Positions 1 through 8,757 of a stretch of 64,000 nt of DNA are shown one piece after another. The stretch spans positions 1,488,001 through 1,552,000 of the forward strand of contig NZ_JACHIW010000002.1 in assembly GCF_014203395.1 (NCBI RefSeq). The letters are read 5' to 3'. Both the position numbers and the translations under genes were made by a program. The first letter of the stretch is position 1. Each line of letters starts with the position of its first letter. The notes under the pieces were generated by a model. The model did not search any database, was not told where the DNA came from, and worked only from the letters and a program-made list of their open reading frames with translations. Source of the DNA: Saccharopolyspora phatthalungensis. GTDB lineage: Bacteria > Actinomycetota > Actinomycetes > Mycobacteriales > Pseudonocardiaceae.

Positions 1-800
1 ACCAGATCAACACCGGCGCGCAGCGGGTCGCCGACCAGGTCGGGGCGCAGGCCCAGATCGTCAACGGCAACGACGACTCCACGGTCCAGGCCAACGCGAT
101 CGACGACCTCGTCGCCAACGGCTACAACGCCATCATCGTCGACGCGGTCGACACCGACGGGATCAAGCCGGCGATCCGGCGGGCCAACGCCGCCGGCGTC
201 CCGGTCGTCGCGGTCGACGCGACGGTCCACGACCCGGCGGTCTCCGCCCAGGTCGGCACGGCCAACTCGGCCGGCGGCAAGCAACTGGCCCAGGCGCTGC
301 TGGGCATCTCGGGCGGTCAGGGCGAGATCGGCGTCGTCAGCGCGCTCAACAGCACCATCCAGCTGGAACGGCAGAAGGGCTTCACCGACGAGGTCACCGC
401 GCACGGAATGCGCATCGGCACCGTCGTCGACGGCCGCAACGTTCAGGAGAACGCACAGGCCGCCGCCGAGAACCTGCTGACCGGCAACCCGACCCTTCCC
501 TACGCCTACGCCACCGGGGAACCGGCCCTGATCGGCCTGGCCGCCGCGGTCAGCAGCCAGGGCCGGACCAACCAGATCAAGGTCGTCGGCTGGGATCTGT
601 CCGCCCAAGCCATGGACGGCCTGCGAGCGGGCTGGATCAAGGCGGTCGTCCAGCAGAACACCTTCCAGTTCGGCTACGAATCGATGGCCGCGGCGATCGA
701 CCTGGCCTGCGGCCGCCCGGTGCCGCGCGACATCCCGGTGCCCACCCAGATCGTCACGCCCGACAACGTCGGCCAGTACCTCTACTACATGGAGCGGTGA
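1..800 (+). CDS. Sugar ABC transporter substrate-binding protein (5' partial)
   Basis: This is the C-terminal part of a type-1 periplasmic sugar-binding protein of the RbsB kind, cut by the window edge; reading starts at base 3 and no start, signal peptide or lipobox is visible. The frame shows the two-lobed pattern of the family: a segment with IIVDAVDTDG and ANAAGVPVV, then VVGWDLSAQAMDGL and a closing stretch ending QYLYYMER. It would capture a sugar outside the membrane and deliver it to the permease encoded two genes downstream. Its stop TGA overlaps the ATG of the ATPase gene, so the genes are co-translated. The sugar is unknown; the downstream hydrolase genes do not match a standard pentose or inositol pathway. 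Confidence 0.9.
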   Translation, partial: QINTGAQRVADQVGAQAQIVNGNDDSTVQANAIDDLVANGYNAIIVDAVDTDGIKPAIRRANAAGVPVVAVDATVHDPAVSAQVGTANSAGGKQLAQALLGISGGQGEIGVVSALNSTIQLERQKGFTDEVTAHGMRIGTVVDGRNVQENAQAAAENLLTGNPTLPYAYATGEPALIGLAAAVSSQGRTNQIKVVGWDLSAQAMDGLRAGWIKAVVQQNTFQFGYESMAAAIDLACGRPVPRDIPVPTQIVTPDNVGQYLYYMER

Positions 801-1552
801 TGGCACAGGACACGCTGGTCGCACTCAGCGGCATCACGAAATCGTTCGGCGCGGTGCGCTCACTGCGCGGAGTCGATCTGACCTTGCGAGCCGGGGAAGT
901 CCTCGGGCTCGTCGGCGACAACGGTGCCGGGAAGTCGACCCTGATGAAGGTGCTCGCCGGAGCACTTCAGCACGACGACGGCGAGATCACCGTGAACGGC
1001 CGCCAGGTCCGGTTCGCCAACCCCGCCGACGCCCGGCGGGAGAAGATCGGCATCGTCTACCAGGATCTCGCGCTGTGCGACACCCTCGACGTCGCGAGCA
1101 ACCTGTTCCTGGGCCGGGAGCCCCGGCGCGGCCCGTTCCTGGACCGGCGCGCGATGCACCGGATGGCGGCCGAAACGCTGTCGAACCTGCACGTGCGGGT
1201 CAAGTCGACCTACCAGGAGATCGGCGAGCTTTCCGGTGGGCAGCGCCAGGCCGTCGCGATCGCCCGCGCGGTGTCGTTCGACCCCGCCGTGCTGATCCTG
1301 GACGAGCCCACGGCCGCCCTCGCCGTCGCCGAGGTCCGCTCCGTGCTGGCCATGATCCGCGACGTCGCAAGCAGGGGCGTCGGCGTCATCCTGATCACCC
1401 ACCGCCTGCAGGACCTGTTCGAGGTCTGCGACCGCATCACCGTCATGTACGAGGGCCGCAGCGTGGAGGACGCGCCGGTGTCCGAGCTCGACGTCGAGCG
1501 ACTCGTGGCCATGATCACCAGATCCGACACCGAGGAGGTGCCGCAAACATGA
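800..1552 (+). CDS. Sugar ABC transporter ATP-binding protein (CUT2 type)
   Basis: This is a 250-residue ATPase that powers the sugar importer. It shows Walker A (GDNGAGKST), the signature LSGGQRQ, Walker B (VLILDEPTAAL) and the switch histidine in LITHRLQD. It has one ATPase domain, not the roughly 500-residue double domain of RbsA/AraG, so it resembles the FrcA-like single-domain subgroup and probably acts as a homodimer. I choose ATG at 800, which overlaps the previous TGA by one base and follows GGAGCGG; a GTG at 797 is the alternative. Its stop overlaps the permease start in an ATGA. Confidence 0.93.
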   Translation: MAQDTLVALSGITKSFGAVRSLRGVDLTLRAGEVLGLVGDNGAGKSTLMKVLAGALQHDDGEITVNGRQVRFANPADARREKIGIVYQDLALCDTLDVASNLFLGREPRRGPFLDRRAMHRMAAETLSNLHVRVKSTYQEIGELSGGQRQAVAIARAVSFDPAVLILDEPTAALAVAEVRSVLAMIRDVASRGVGVILITHRLQDLFEVCDRITVMYEGRSVEDAPVSELDVERLVAMITRSDTEEVPQT

Positions 1553-2568
1553 ACGCGCACGCCGATACGGCACCACGAGCAGTCACCGCCGAGACGCCGT
1601 CGTGGTGGGACCGGACGAACAAGGCGACGCTGGCGATGTTCGGCGTCACCGTCGTGCTGTTCCTGGGATTCGGGCTCGCCGCACCCAACTTCGTCACCTT
1701 CGACAACCTGTCGAACCTGGCGACGCAGGTCGCCATCACGCTGATCGTCGCCGTCGCGATGACGTTCGTGATCACGACCGGCCAGATCGACCTCTCCGTC
1801 GGCTCCACCCTCGCCTTCGTCGCCGCCACCACGGCGCAACTGCTGGAAGCTGGCTGGGATTCCTCGATCGTGATCGCGATCGGGCTGGCCGCCGGACTGT
1901 TCTGGGGTGCGGTCAACGGCTGGCTCTCGGCCTACCAGAAGATCCCGCCGTTCATCGTCACGCTGGCCGCCATGTCGGTGATCCGCGGCCTCGCCCAGCT
2001 CTCCACGCAGGGCTTCTCGGTCCCGATCGACAAGCGGCTGTTCGTCGCGCGCATCGGCGAAGCCAAGTTCCTGGGTTTCTCGGTGCTGGCCTGGATCGCC
2101 CTGCTGACCGTCGTGATCGGCGCCGTGCTGCTGGCCAAGACGCGGTTCGGCAGCTACGTCACCGGGATCGGCTCGCAGGAGGAGTCGGTGCGCCGGGCCG
2201 GGGTAAACACCAACCGGATCAAGATGATCGCGCTGATGCTCACCGGGCTCGCCGCCGGCGCCGCGGGCATCCTCACCGCGGCGCGGCTGGGTTCGGGATC
2301 CGCGAACTCGGGCGAGGGCTTCGAACTCACGGTGATCGCCGCGGTCGTGCTCGGCGGCACCAACCTCTTCGGCGGGCGGGGCACCATCACCGGCACCATC
2401 GTCGGAGCCGTGATCACCGGGATGATCGCCAACGGGCTGACGCTGCTGGGGGTGAGCCCGTTCCTCACGCCGATCGTGACCGGGCTGGTGCTCATCCTCG
2501 CGATCTGGGTCAACCTGCGGGGGCGGAGCCTGGGACAGCTCGTCGGGCATTGGGCGGGCCGATCATGA
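1549..2568 (+). CDS. Sugar ABC transporter permease (RbsC/AraH family)
   Basis: This is a 339-residue inner-membrane permease of the BPD_transp_2 family with about 8-10 hydrophobic segments, beginning near residue 30 (LAMFGVTVVLFLGFGLA). Family hallmarks are TTGQIDLSVGS, an IPPFIVTLA segment and the cytoplasmic loop GIGSQEESVRRAGVN before AARLGSG. It forms the channel for the adjacent ATPase and binding protein. The open frame extends far upstream, but ATG 1549 forms a 4-base ATGA overlap with the ATPase stop and gives the usual family length, so it is preferred. Confidence 0.93.
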   Translation: MNAHADTAPRAVTAETPSWWDRTNKATLAMFGVTVVLFLGFGLAAPNFVTFDNLSNLATQVAITLIVAVAMTFVITTGQIDLSVGSTLAFVAATTAQLLEAGWDSSIVIAIGLAAGLFWGAVNGWLSAYQKIPPFIVTLAAMSVIRGLAQLSTQGFSVPIDKRLFVARIGEAKFLGFSVLAWIALLTVVIGAVLLAKTRFGSYVTGIGSQEESVRRAGVNTNRIKMIALMLTGLAAGAAGILTAARLGSGSANSGEGFELTVIAAVVLGGTNLFGGRGTITGTIVGAVITGMIANGLTLLGVSPFLTPIVTGLVLILAIWVNLRGRSLGQLVGHWAGRS

Positions 2569-3620
2569 GCACCACCGTCATGACCGTCACCGGCCCGGTG
2601 ACGACGTCGGAACTCGGGCTCACGCTCACCCACGAGCACCTGGTCAACGACATCCGGTCGGCGGTCACGGCACCGGACGATCCGGAGCTGCGGTTCCTGC
2701 GGGAAGCGAAGACCTCGGCGGATATCGCGTGGCTGTTGCGGGATCAGCCCTACTCGTGCCTGGACCACTGCGTCCTGGACGAGCCGGACGTCATGCTCGC
2801 CGACCTCGCGGCCTTCGCCGCCGCCGGCGGGAAGTCCATCGTGGACGTCACGCCCGCCGGCATCGGGCGAGATCCGCAGCGGTTGCGGATGTTCGCCGAA
2901 CGCACCGGTCTCCGGATCATCATGGGCTCCGGTTGGTATCTGCAACGCTTCCACCCCGATCGGCTGGCCTCGACCGGTGAACGGGACCTGGCCGCGGAAC
3001 TGACCGGCGAGTTCGATTCCGGCGTGGGCGAAACCGGAGTTCGGCCTGGTGTGATCGGCGAGATCGGCGTCTCCCCCGATTTCACCGCCGACGAACGGAA
3101 AGCGCTTCGGGCGGCGGCCAGGGCACAGCGCGCCACCGGCGTGCCGCTCTACGTCCACCTGCCGGGCTGGCAGCGTCGCGGTCACGAGGTGTTGGACGTC
3201 GTCGTCGGCGAGTACGGCGTGCCGCCCGGCGCGGTCGTGCTCTGCCACCTGGATCCCTCCGGGGCCGACCCGGATTACCAGAACTCGTTGGCGGACCGGG
3301 GTGTCTGGCTCGAATTCGACATGATCGGGATGCCGTTCCGCTACCCCGGCGAAGGGCAGTCACCGGCGCCCGAGCAGACGGCGGTCGCGGTCCGCGATCT
3401 GATCCGACGCGGGCATGCCGACCGGCTCCTGCTCAGCCACGACGTCTTCCTCAAGAGCATGCTGACCGCCTACGGGGGCAACGGGTTCTGTTACGTGCCC
3501 CGGTCGTTCACCCGGCGTCTCGTCGAGCACGGCGTTGCCGAGCACACCGCCGCAGACCTGTTGCACACCAATCCGGCCCGGCTGTTCGAGTTCGCGGCCG
3601 GGCGAAAGGAGTTCCCGTGA
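2565..3620 (+). CDS. Phosphotriesterase-family metal-dependent hydrolase
   Basis: This 351-residue protein belongs to the phosphotriesterase branch of the amidohydrolase superfamily. The first metal pair is visible as THEH (His23, His25). The bridging position looks like Glu in GEIGVSPDFT, followed by a His in YVHLPGW, another in LCHLDPS and the proton-relay Asp in LLSHDVF, so the binuclear site appears complete. Family members hydrolyse lactones or phosphoesters; with a sugar importer, an acid-lactone or sugar-ester substrate is plausible but inferred. The ATG overlaps the permease stop (ATGA), and the stop overlaps the next GTG. Confidence 0.88.
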   Translation: MSTTVMTVTGPVTTSELGLTLTHEHLVNDIRSAVTAPDDPELRFLREAKTSADIAWLLRDQPYSCLDHCVLDEPDVMLADLAAFAAAGGKSIVDVTPAGIGRDPQRLRMFAERTGLRIIMGSGWYLQRFHPDRLASTGERDLAAELTGEFDSGVGETGVRPGVIGEIGVSPDFTADERKALRAAARAQRATGVPLYVHLPGWQRRGHEVLDVVVGEYGVPPGAVVLCHLDPSGADPDYQNSLADRGVWLEFDMIGMPFRYPGEGQSPAPEQTAVAVRDLIRRGHADRLLLSHDVFLKSMLTAYGGNGFCYVPRSFTRRLVEHGVAEHTAADLLHTNPARLFEFAAGRKEFP

Positions 3621-4366
3621 GCCGCGTCCTGATCGCAGGCGAAAGCTGGGTCACGCATTCCACCCATATCAAGGGAATGGACACCTTCACGACCAGTTCG
3701 TACGAGGTGGGTGTGGAGCAGCTGCGGCGGGCCCTCGAAGGGCGCGGCCACGAAGTGCGGCACCTGCCCGCGCACCTGGTGCCGATGGAGTTCCCGGACG
3801 ATGAGCGGGCACTGTCGCAGTACGACGTCGTGGTTGTCTCCGACATCGGCGCGAACTCCATCCAGCTCGCCCCGGGAGTCTTCGAGCGGGCCCGGCCGGG
3901 CGCCGACAGGTTGGCCGCCCTGCGAGCGTGGGTCGGCGAGGGCGGGGGCCTGCTCATGATCGGCGGTTACCTCTCGTTCACCGGATTCGAAGGCAAAGCC
4001 GCCTACCGCAATACCGTGCTGCACGACGTCTTGCCCGTCGAACTGCTCGCCGAGGACGACCGGGTGGAGCTGCCCGCGGGAGCGCAGGCCACCGTCGCAC
4101 TCCCCGGCCACCCCGCGCTCGGCGGCCTCGACAGCGCGCCGTGGCCGCACCTGCTCGGCTACAACCGGGTGCTCGCCCGGCCCGGCTCCACGACCCTGGC
4201 CACCGTCAACGGCGATCCGCTGGTCGTCGTCGGAGAACACGGCAACGGGCGGTCCGCGGCGTTCACCTCGGACTGTTCGCCGCACTGGGCGCCGACCGCA
4301 TTCTGCGAGGACTGGTCCGGCTACGGCCAGATCTTCGGCGGGTTGATCGAGTGGCTGGCGCGGTGA
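3617..4366 (+). CDS. GATase1-like protein (putative glutamine amidotransferase fold)
   Basis: This 249-residue cytoplasmic protein resembles the putative glutamine amidotransferase family (GATase1_like). Visible features are an N-terminal VLIAGESWVTHSTHIKG, VVVVSDIG near residue 75, and LRAWVGEGGGLLMIGGYLSF near 100-120. The position where a class I GATase would carry its nucleophile Cys reads GGYLSF, so no catalytic Cys is visible there and glutaminase activity is doubtful. The start is GTG, overlapping the preceding TGA (GTGA). It sits between a phosphotriesterase-like and a TenA-like gene, so a role in the same catabolic pathway is inferred. Confidence 0.75.
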   Translation: MSRVLIAGESWVTHSTHIKGMDTFTTSSYEVGVEQLRRALEGRGHEVRHLPAHLVPMEFPDDERALSQYDVVVVSDIGANSIQLAPGVFERARPGADRLAALRAWVGEGGGLLMIGGYLSFTGFEGKAAYRNTVLHDVLPVELLAEDDRVELPAGAQATVALPGHPALGGLDSAPWPHLLGYNRVLARPGSTTLATVNGDPLVVVGEHGNGRSAAFTSDCSPHWAPTAFCEDWSGYGQIFGGLIEWLAR

Positions 4367-4986
4367 AGCGGTCGGCCTGGCTCGTCGAGGCGGGTGCACA
4401 CACCCTCGCCGAAGCGCTCGATGTGCGCTTCATCCGCGAGGTGTCCCACGGCACCATCCGCGACGAGCCCTACGCGAATTACCTGCAAATCGAAGAGTCA
4501 TTCGTGGAAAGCGCGTGCCGTCTGCACGGCTTGGCGGTGTGGCACGCACCGTCGTGGGCAGCGATGCAGCGGCATGCCCGGGCAGTCCACGGCTTGACGA
4601 CGGAACAGTCCGAGTACTTCCGGACGGCGCGGGCGGCGTGGCCGGTGCCGGCTCGAATGGACGAGCCCGCGCGCCGCCAAGCGGACCAGCTGTCAAAGTT
4701 CGCGCTATCCGCGGCAGAAACCGGCGGCTACGCGGCGATCGTGACCGTGATGTTCGCGGCCGAACACCTCTACCGCACCTGGTGTTCGCGCGCGGTCGCG
4801 CCACCCGCCGGGCCGATCGCCGACTGGGTCGCCCTGCACACCCGCGCGCCGTTCACGACCCAGGTCGACGCGCTGGCCACCGAGGTCGACGACGTGCCTC
4901 GTGCGGTGCCCGACGAACAGCTGCACGACTGGTTCACCGGGATGCTGCAAGCGGAAATCCAGTTCCACAACGCGATCTACGGCTGA
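4363..4986 (+). CDS. TenA/THI-4 family protein
   Basis: This 207-residue helical protein matches the TenA fold, whose members are heme-oxygenase-like and in some cases hydrolyse aminopyrimidines or thiamine. Family landmarks include EPYANYLQIEESFVESA, FRTARAAWPVPARMDEPA, an AEHLYRTWCSRA helix and the C-terminal FTGMLQAEIQFHNAIYG. The canonical PC-x-W-x-Y active-site Cys seems to be replaced here (VMFAAEHLY), so classical thiaminase II activity is uncertain. GTG at 4363 overlaps the previous stop; the open frame upstream is a shadow. No thiamine genes surround it, and its place in a sugar operon suggests another substrate. Confidence 0.8.
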   Translation: MKRSAWLVEAGAHTLAEALDVRFIREVSHGTIRDEPYANYLQIEESFVESACRLHGLAVWHAPSWAAMQRHARAVHGLTTEQSEYFRTARAAWPVPARMDEPARRQADQLSKFALSAAETGGYAAIVTVMFAAEHLYRTWCSRAVAPPAGPIADWVALHTRAPFTTQVDALATEVDDVPRAVPDEQLHDWFTGMLQAEIQFHNAIYG

Positions 4987-4987
4987 G

Positions 4988-5020
4988 TGTCCGTCCAGTG
5001 TTGCTCGCACGGGACGGACA
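4988..5020 (+). terminator. Possible terminator after the sugar operon
   Basis: Nine bases (TGTCCGTCC) just after the TenA stop pair exactly with GGACGGACA across a 15-base loop. There is no T-run, so this is only a weak candidate for the end of the five-gene operon. Confidence 0.35.
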
Positions 5021-5194
5021 AGCGCCGACTCTTGTGCAGTTCATGCGAGCTGCTGGAGCAGGTGTCCCAGGACAGCGGATCCTGCACTTTTGCCGTCCCG
5101 GCCGCCTCGACCGTCGCAGAAACAGCGTTCAACATACGAACGATACGTTCATTACGAATCGACGGTGTCATCGACGAGCAGTACGGGCGGCGGC

Positions 5195-5656
5195 ATGATT
5201 TCACACGCGCGGCTCGTCCCGCAGGCGACCCGGTGGCGAGACGATCAGGAATACTACGCGCGATCGACGACGCCGACGGTTATGCGGTGGAAAACACGTG
5301 ACGCCCTGCGGTGGCTTACGGTCAACGGGACCCGCGCCGCAGGTGTCGATGACGTGGCAGGCACTCCGGCTCCGGGCAAGCGCGCTGATATCGTTTTGCT
5401 GGACATGTCGGGTGTCAGTCAGGCCGGCTGGAACCGCTCCGACCCCTGCGCCGCGATCATCGCGCAGGCCAACTCGGGCAACGTGCACACGGTGCTGGTC
5501 GGCGGGCGGGTGGTCAAACGTGACGGCCGACAGGTGCACGTCGACGGCGCGCTTGCCACGCTCGCGGAATCGCACGGCTATCTCCACGACCAGATGGCCC
5601 AGCACGACGGGTTCATCCCGCAACCTCCTGCCGAGCTGCCGGTGTTCAATCGCTGA
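5195..5656 (+). pseudogene. Amidohydrolase C-terminal remnant
   Basis: About 150 codons resemble only the C-terminal part of a cyclic-imidine/cytosine-deaminase type amidohydrolase: RDALRWLTVNGTRAAGVDDV, then PGKRADIVLLDMSG and VHTVLVGGRVVKRDG. These are the last barrel helix and the small beta-sandwich of the family. The metal-binding HxH, Lys/Glu and Asp segments that occupy the first 300 residues are absent, and the upstream sequence carries no matching frame. It is therefore a 5'-deleted relic, although the remaining frame is open to TGA at 5656. Confidence 0.7.
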
Positions 5657-6885
5657 GTGCCAAGCCGCGCATCCCGTCGGCCGGTGCGTGCATGCTGGAC
5701 CGGCCCGCCGCCGGTGCGGGAGGGGAAGTGCAGCGGTGGCGGGCCGGAGTTTGAATCAGCGGACGGGCTCAGCGGAGGGACTGTTGATCTAGATGACGGG
5801 CGCTTCCAGTGCGGAGTTCCGGCGACTGTTCATATGTGGTAGCGCTTCGGCACACCTCACAGGGCGCGCCGAGATCACTTTCTCAGATCAGGTGATTGAT
5901 GAATCCTCCGGGGCTGGCAGCATCCAGCCGCAGAAATCGGCGTGGTGTCCTTAATACAGGACGAGTCGACTTGATTCAGTCCTTTGAACACCCGCTCAAA
6001 CATCTCCGGGCGGATCTCAACGTCCAGTGGGCACTACGAGGCAGGACCTCGCCTGCGGGTCCGGTATCCATACCGGCCCCGCAGTTCCCGGCCACCCATG
6101 TGCCAGAGCCAGAACGTCGAGGAGGGCTCACCGCGCGCCCCCGTTCCACGATCCGCTGCTCGACTTAGTCCGGCCAGGATTGGCCGCAGCACCTCGATGC
6201 CGTGCGAACGCATTGCGGTCGCCGACCGGTAGACCAGACTCGACCAGTGGCAGAATCCGGGTTACCTCGACCGCGAGGTCGTTGGCGCGGTCGCTGTGGA
6301 TCCATGCGATTCGAGGCTCACGAGGCATGCTGCCACCGCTGTTTTCGGACTCTGCCCGGTCGAGCGGGTAAGACACTGTCAACACACCCTCCTCCGGCTT
6401 CTGGCTTGCAATAAGCCTGAAGCCGGACTTCTTCTCGGCCGACATTGTCAGCGTGGTCGGCAAGCCGACGTTGAAGGTCGGCGATCGCGGTGAGAGTGCA
6501 AGCCACGGTCGTCATGCCCCCTGCCAACGTCTCGATGATGGTCCGTTCGGCCGCCACGACGCCGGTAATCGGCGGTAGCGTCGGGCCGTCCAGCGAGGGC
6601 GGCAGGGCCACGACACGGCCCCAGATTCCTGGATGCTCGGCGGTAGCAGCACCAGCGCGCCGCCGTAGTCCGTTTGAGCTCCGCTGCATGAAGGCGAATC
6701 AGGTTGGCGGCCAGCCGGCCCGGTGAGGGAAGTTCGAGGGAATCGTCACTGCCTTGCGGTGTGGTCGTCAACGTGAACATTGCCAGCGTCTCGCCTCCCG
6801 GGCAACGGTGCGTGGTTATTCCGTCACCACAAGCGAACCGTCCAGGCGAGCCCGGCGACAGTCTTGAATCGGTGCTACTGCGACC
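5657..6885. other. Gene-poor stretch with decayed coding sequence
   Basis: No convincing intact gene is seen between the amidohydrolase relic and the IS1634-type element. The first 470 bases hold nothing recognisable. From about 6128 to 6780 the minus strand holds pieces of a frameshifted reading frame (separate entry). The composition is less regular than in the flanking genes, as expected for decaying DNA. Confidence 0.5.
6128..6780 (-). pseudogene. Frameshifted hypothetical gene, family not recognised
   Basis: Three overlapping minus-strand frames together look like one former protein. It would start at ATG 6780, behind a GGGAGG, with MFTLTTTPQGSDDS and RLAANLIRLHAAEL. The reading then moves to another frame (WGRVVALPPSLDGPTLP, AAERTIIETLAGGMTTVAC) and then a third (SEKKSGFRLIASQKPEEG-like text to 6128). 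No family is recognised. The alternative is chance open frames in GC-rich DNA. The nearby IS shows the locus has been disturbed. Confidence 0.3.
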
Positions 6886-6891
6886 ACTAGC

Positions 6892-8636
6892 CGCGTCTTT
6901 CGCACATGGGTGAGGGTGGGACGAACCCGGGTATGCCGGATGATCATGGCGGTTGGGTGGGATCGACGGCAAGCAGGTTGAGTAGTCGGGTCTGGACGGG
7001 CCCGGGTTGCGGGATGGTCGCGGGTTGGCCGGTGGTGGCGGGGATCAGCCGGAGTTCGGACAGGGCCTGGAAGATCAAGCGGCCGGTGGGTTTGGCTTTC
7101 TGACCGGGATACAGGCCGGCCATCCTGACCTCCGGAGCGATCGCGGTCCGCACGGCGCGTTCGATCAGGCAGAAGACGAGAAGGGCGAGACAGATCACGG
7201 TGAGCAGGGCGGCGATGCGCCGGTTGGTCTTGAGGAACATCGGTGCCACCGCCAGGGGGCCCTTGAACGCCGAGTAGCGGCGTTCCACCACTTCCTGGCC
7301 CTTGTAGCGGGTGAGGACCTCGGCGGCGGTGACGGTGGCGGGCAGGTTGGTCAACAGGGCGTACCAGCCGTCGGTGGAGGCCTCGGCATCCAGCGCGGTC
7401 TGATCGAACCACCACGTCAGGGTGGGTTTACCGGTGACGGGGTCGGTGCCGACCTGGGTGCGCAGGTAGGTCTTGACACGGCGGGTGCGGGCGATGGTGG
7501 TGACCCGGTCGGTGACGGCGTGCTCACTCGGGTAGTGCCGCGACCCCAGGCCACGCACGACCCGGTCGAGGTCGCCGCGGGCCCGGTCGAGTTTCTTCGC
7601 CCGTGCCGCCATGGCAGCCGTCGCTCGGGCGGTGGAGTGCACGAACACCCGTCGCAGCCGCAGTACCGGGTCGGTCTTGCGCTTGCCGGGCAGGCTCAGT
7701 GTGTCCTCCATGACCCGCCAGGCGCCGCGGCGATCGGCTGGTTTACCGGTGTCCCGTCCAGCTACGTAATCCACAACCGTGGCCGCCTGCGGGTCGAGTG
7801 CGGCCAACTCGGCGGCGCGGACGTAGAGCTTGGATGCCGGGGCGATGAATCTCACGCCCGCGGTGACCATGGCGTGCAGGTTGCCGTAGGAGATCAGCTT
7901 CGAGTCCCCCACCAACAGAAAATCCCGTGGCCCGGCAAGGTTTTTCAGCGCGGTCATCGCCCCCACTACCTGGGCGACCTCTCCCGCGCCGCCGTCGTAG
8001 CCACGATGCAGCACCGGTATCCCGCCGTCGCCGGTGACCGCCAGTCCGGCCTGGACCTGCTTGAGATCCGGGCGACGGTCTTTCGGGTGCCCGAATCGTG
8101 GTGCGGCGTAGCCGGGATCGGTCTGTTCGTATGCGCCATACAGCGAGATCGACGTCATATCCCAATGCAACCGGGACACATCCAGCCCGAACGCCGAGAT
8201 CGCTCGCGCCCCCACCGATCCCACGATCCGGTCCAGCTCCGGGGCGATCGCGTCCAACGCGCGGGCGATCCGGTCGTCATTGAGCCTGGCGGGGTCGATA
8301 CCCAGCACTTCCTCCACCGCCCATGCCCGCGCCCAATCGGTGACCCGCAACAACGGCGTCGGCGAGGTCAACCGATTCGCCACCAACGCCTCGATCACCT
8401 GCCCATGCGACAGGATCGCCACATCACGCACCGGGCAGGCCCGGTCGATAATCCCGGCCAGGTCCAACCTGCCGCAGTAGTCGGCCACCACCGGCAACGC
8501 ACCCAGCATCTTTTCCACACTCGGCCCACCGAAGACCATCGGTTGCGGAAGCGGTCGTGCACGCATCCCGCAACGATAAGATGATCAAAGCGGAACGCTC
8601 TTCCAACCCCAACCACCCCCATGTGCGAAACACGGG
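6892..8636 (-). mobile_element. IS1634-family insertion sequence with 6-bp target duplication
   Basis: The 1745-bp element has imperfect terminal inverted repeats: the left end reads CGCGTCTTTCGCACATGGG, and the right end, reversed, reads CCCGTGTTTCGCACATGGG, with 17 of 19 bases identical. It is flanked by the direct repeat ACTAGC at 6886-6891 and 8637-8642, the expected target-site duplication size for IS1634 (5-6 bp). The single transposase gene is intact, so the element may still be active and the insertion looks recent. Confidence 0.85.
6944..8566 (-). CDS. IS1634-family transposase
   Basis: This 540-residue DDE transposase fills the element. The acidic residues are visible in order: Asp in LHWDMTSISLYG near residue 135, Asp in LLVGDSKLISYGN near 220, and Glu in the YKGQEVVERRYSAFKGP block near 430. 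The Y-x2-Q-E-x2-E-R-R-Y-x2-FKGPL motif is typical of IS1634 and related IS4-like enzymes. The N-terminus FGGPSVEKMLGALPVVADYCGR is also family-like. No frameshift or stop is present, so it should be functional. Confidence 0.92.
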   Translation of the reverse strand: MRARPLPQPMVFGGPSVEKMLGALPVVADYCGRLDLAGIIDRACPVRDVAILSHGQVIEALVANRLTSPTPLLRVTDWARAWAVEEVLGIDPARLNDDRIARALDAIAPELDRIVGSVGARAISAFGLDVSRLHWDMTSISLYGAYEQTDPGYAAPRFGHPKDRRPDLKQVQAGLAVTGDGGIPVLHRGYDGGAGEVAQVVGAMTALKNLAGPRDFLLVGDSKLISYGNLHAMVTAGVRFIAPASKLYVRAAELAALDPQAATVVDYVAGRDTGKPADRRGAWRVMEDTLSLPGKRKTDPVLRLRRVFVHSTARATAAMAARAKKLDRARGDLDRVVRGLGSRHYPSEHAVTDRVTTIARTRRVKTYLRTQVGTDPVTGKPTLTWWFDQTALDAEASTDGWYALLTNLPATVTAAEVLTRYKGQEVVERRYSAFKGPLAVAPMFLKTNRRIAALLTVICLALLVFCLIERAVRTAIAPEVRMAGLYPGQKAKPTGRLIFQALSELRLIPATTGQPATIPQPGPVQTRLLNLLAVDPTQPP

Positions 8637-8757
8637 ACTAGCCCTTCGGGGGTCCCACTCGGGTCCCACTTCGAGCAGCAGGCTTCACAAGGTGGCGGCC
8701 GATACGCCAGGATCAACTACCAAGAGCGATCAGACAAGTACGCAGGATGTGACCGGA

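Noticed and set aside
1075..1548. Long upstream extension of the sugar permease frame
   Set aside because: It lies inside the ATPase gene; ATG 1549 with the ATGA overlap is the natural start.
7007..8584. A 525-codon plus-strand frame opposite the IS1634 transposase
   Set aside because: Shadow of the transposase gene; Gly/Arg/His-rich text without domains.
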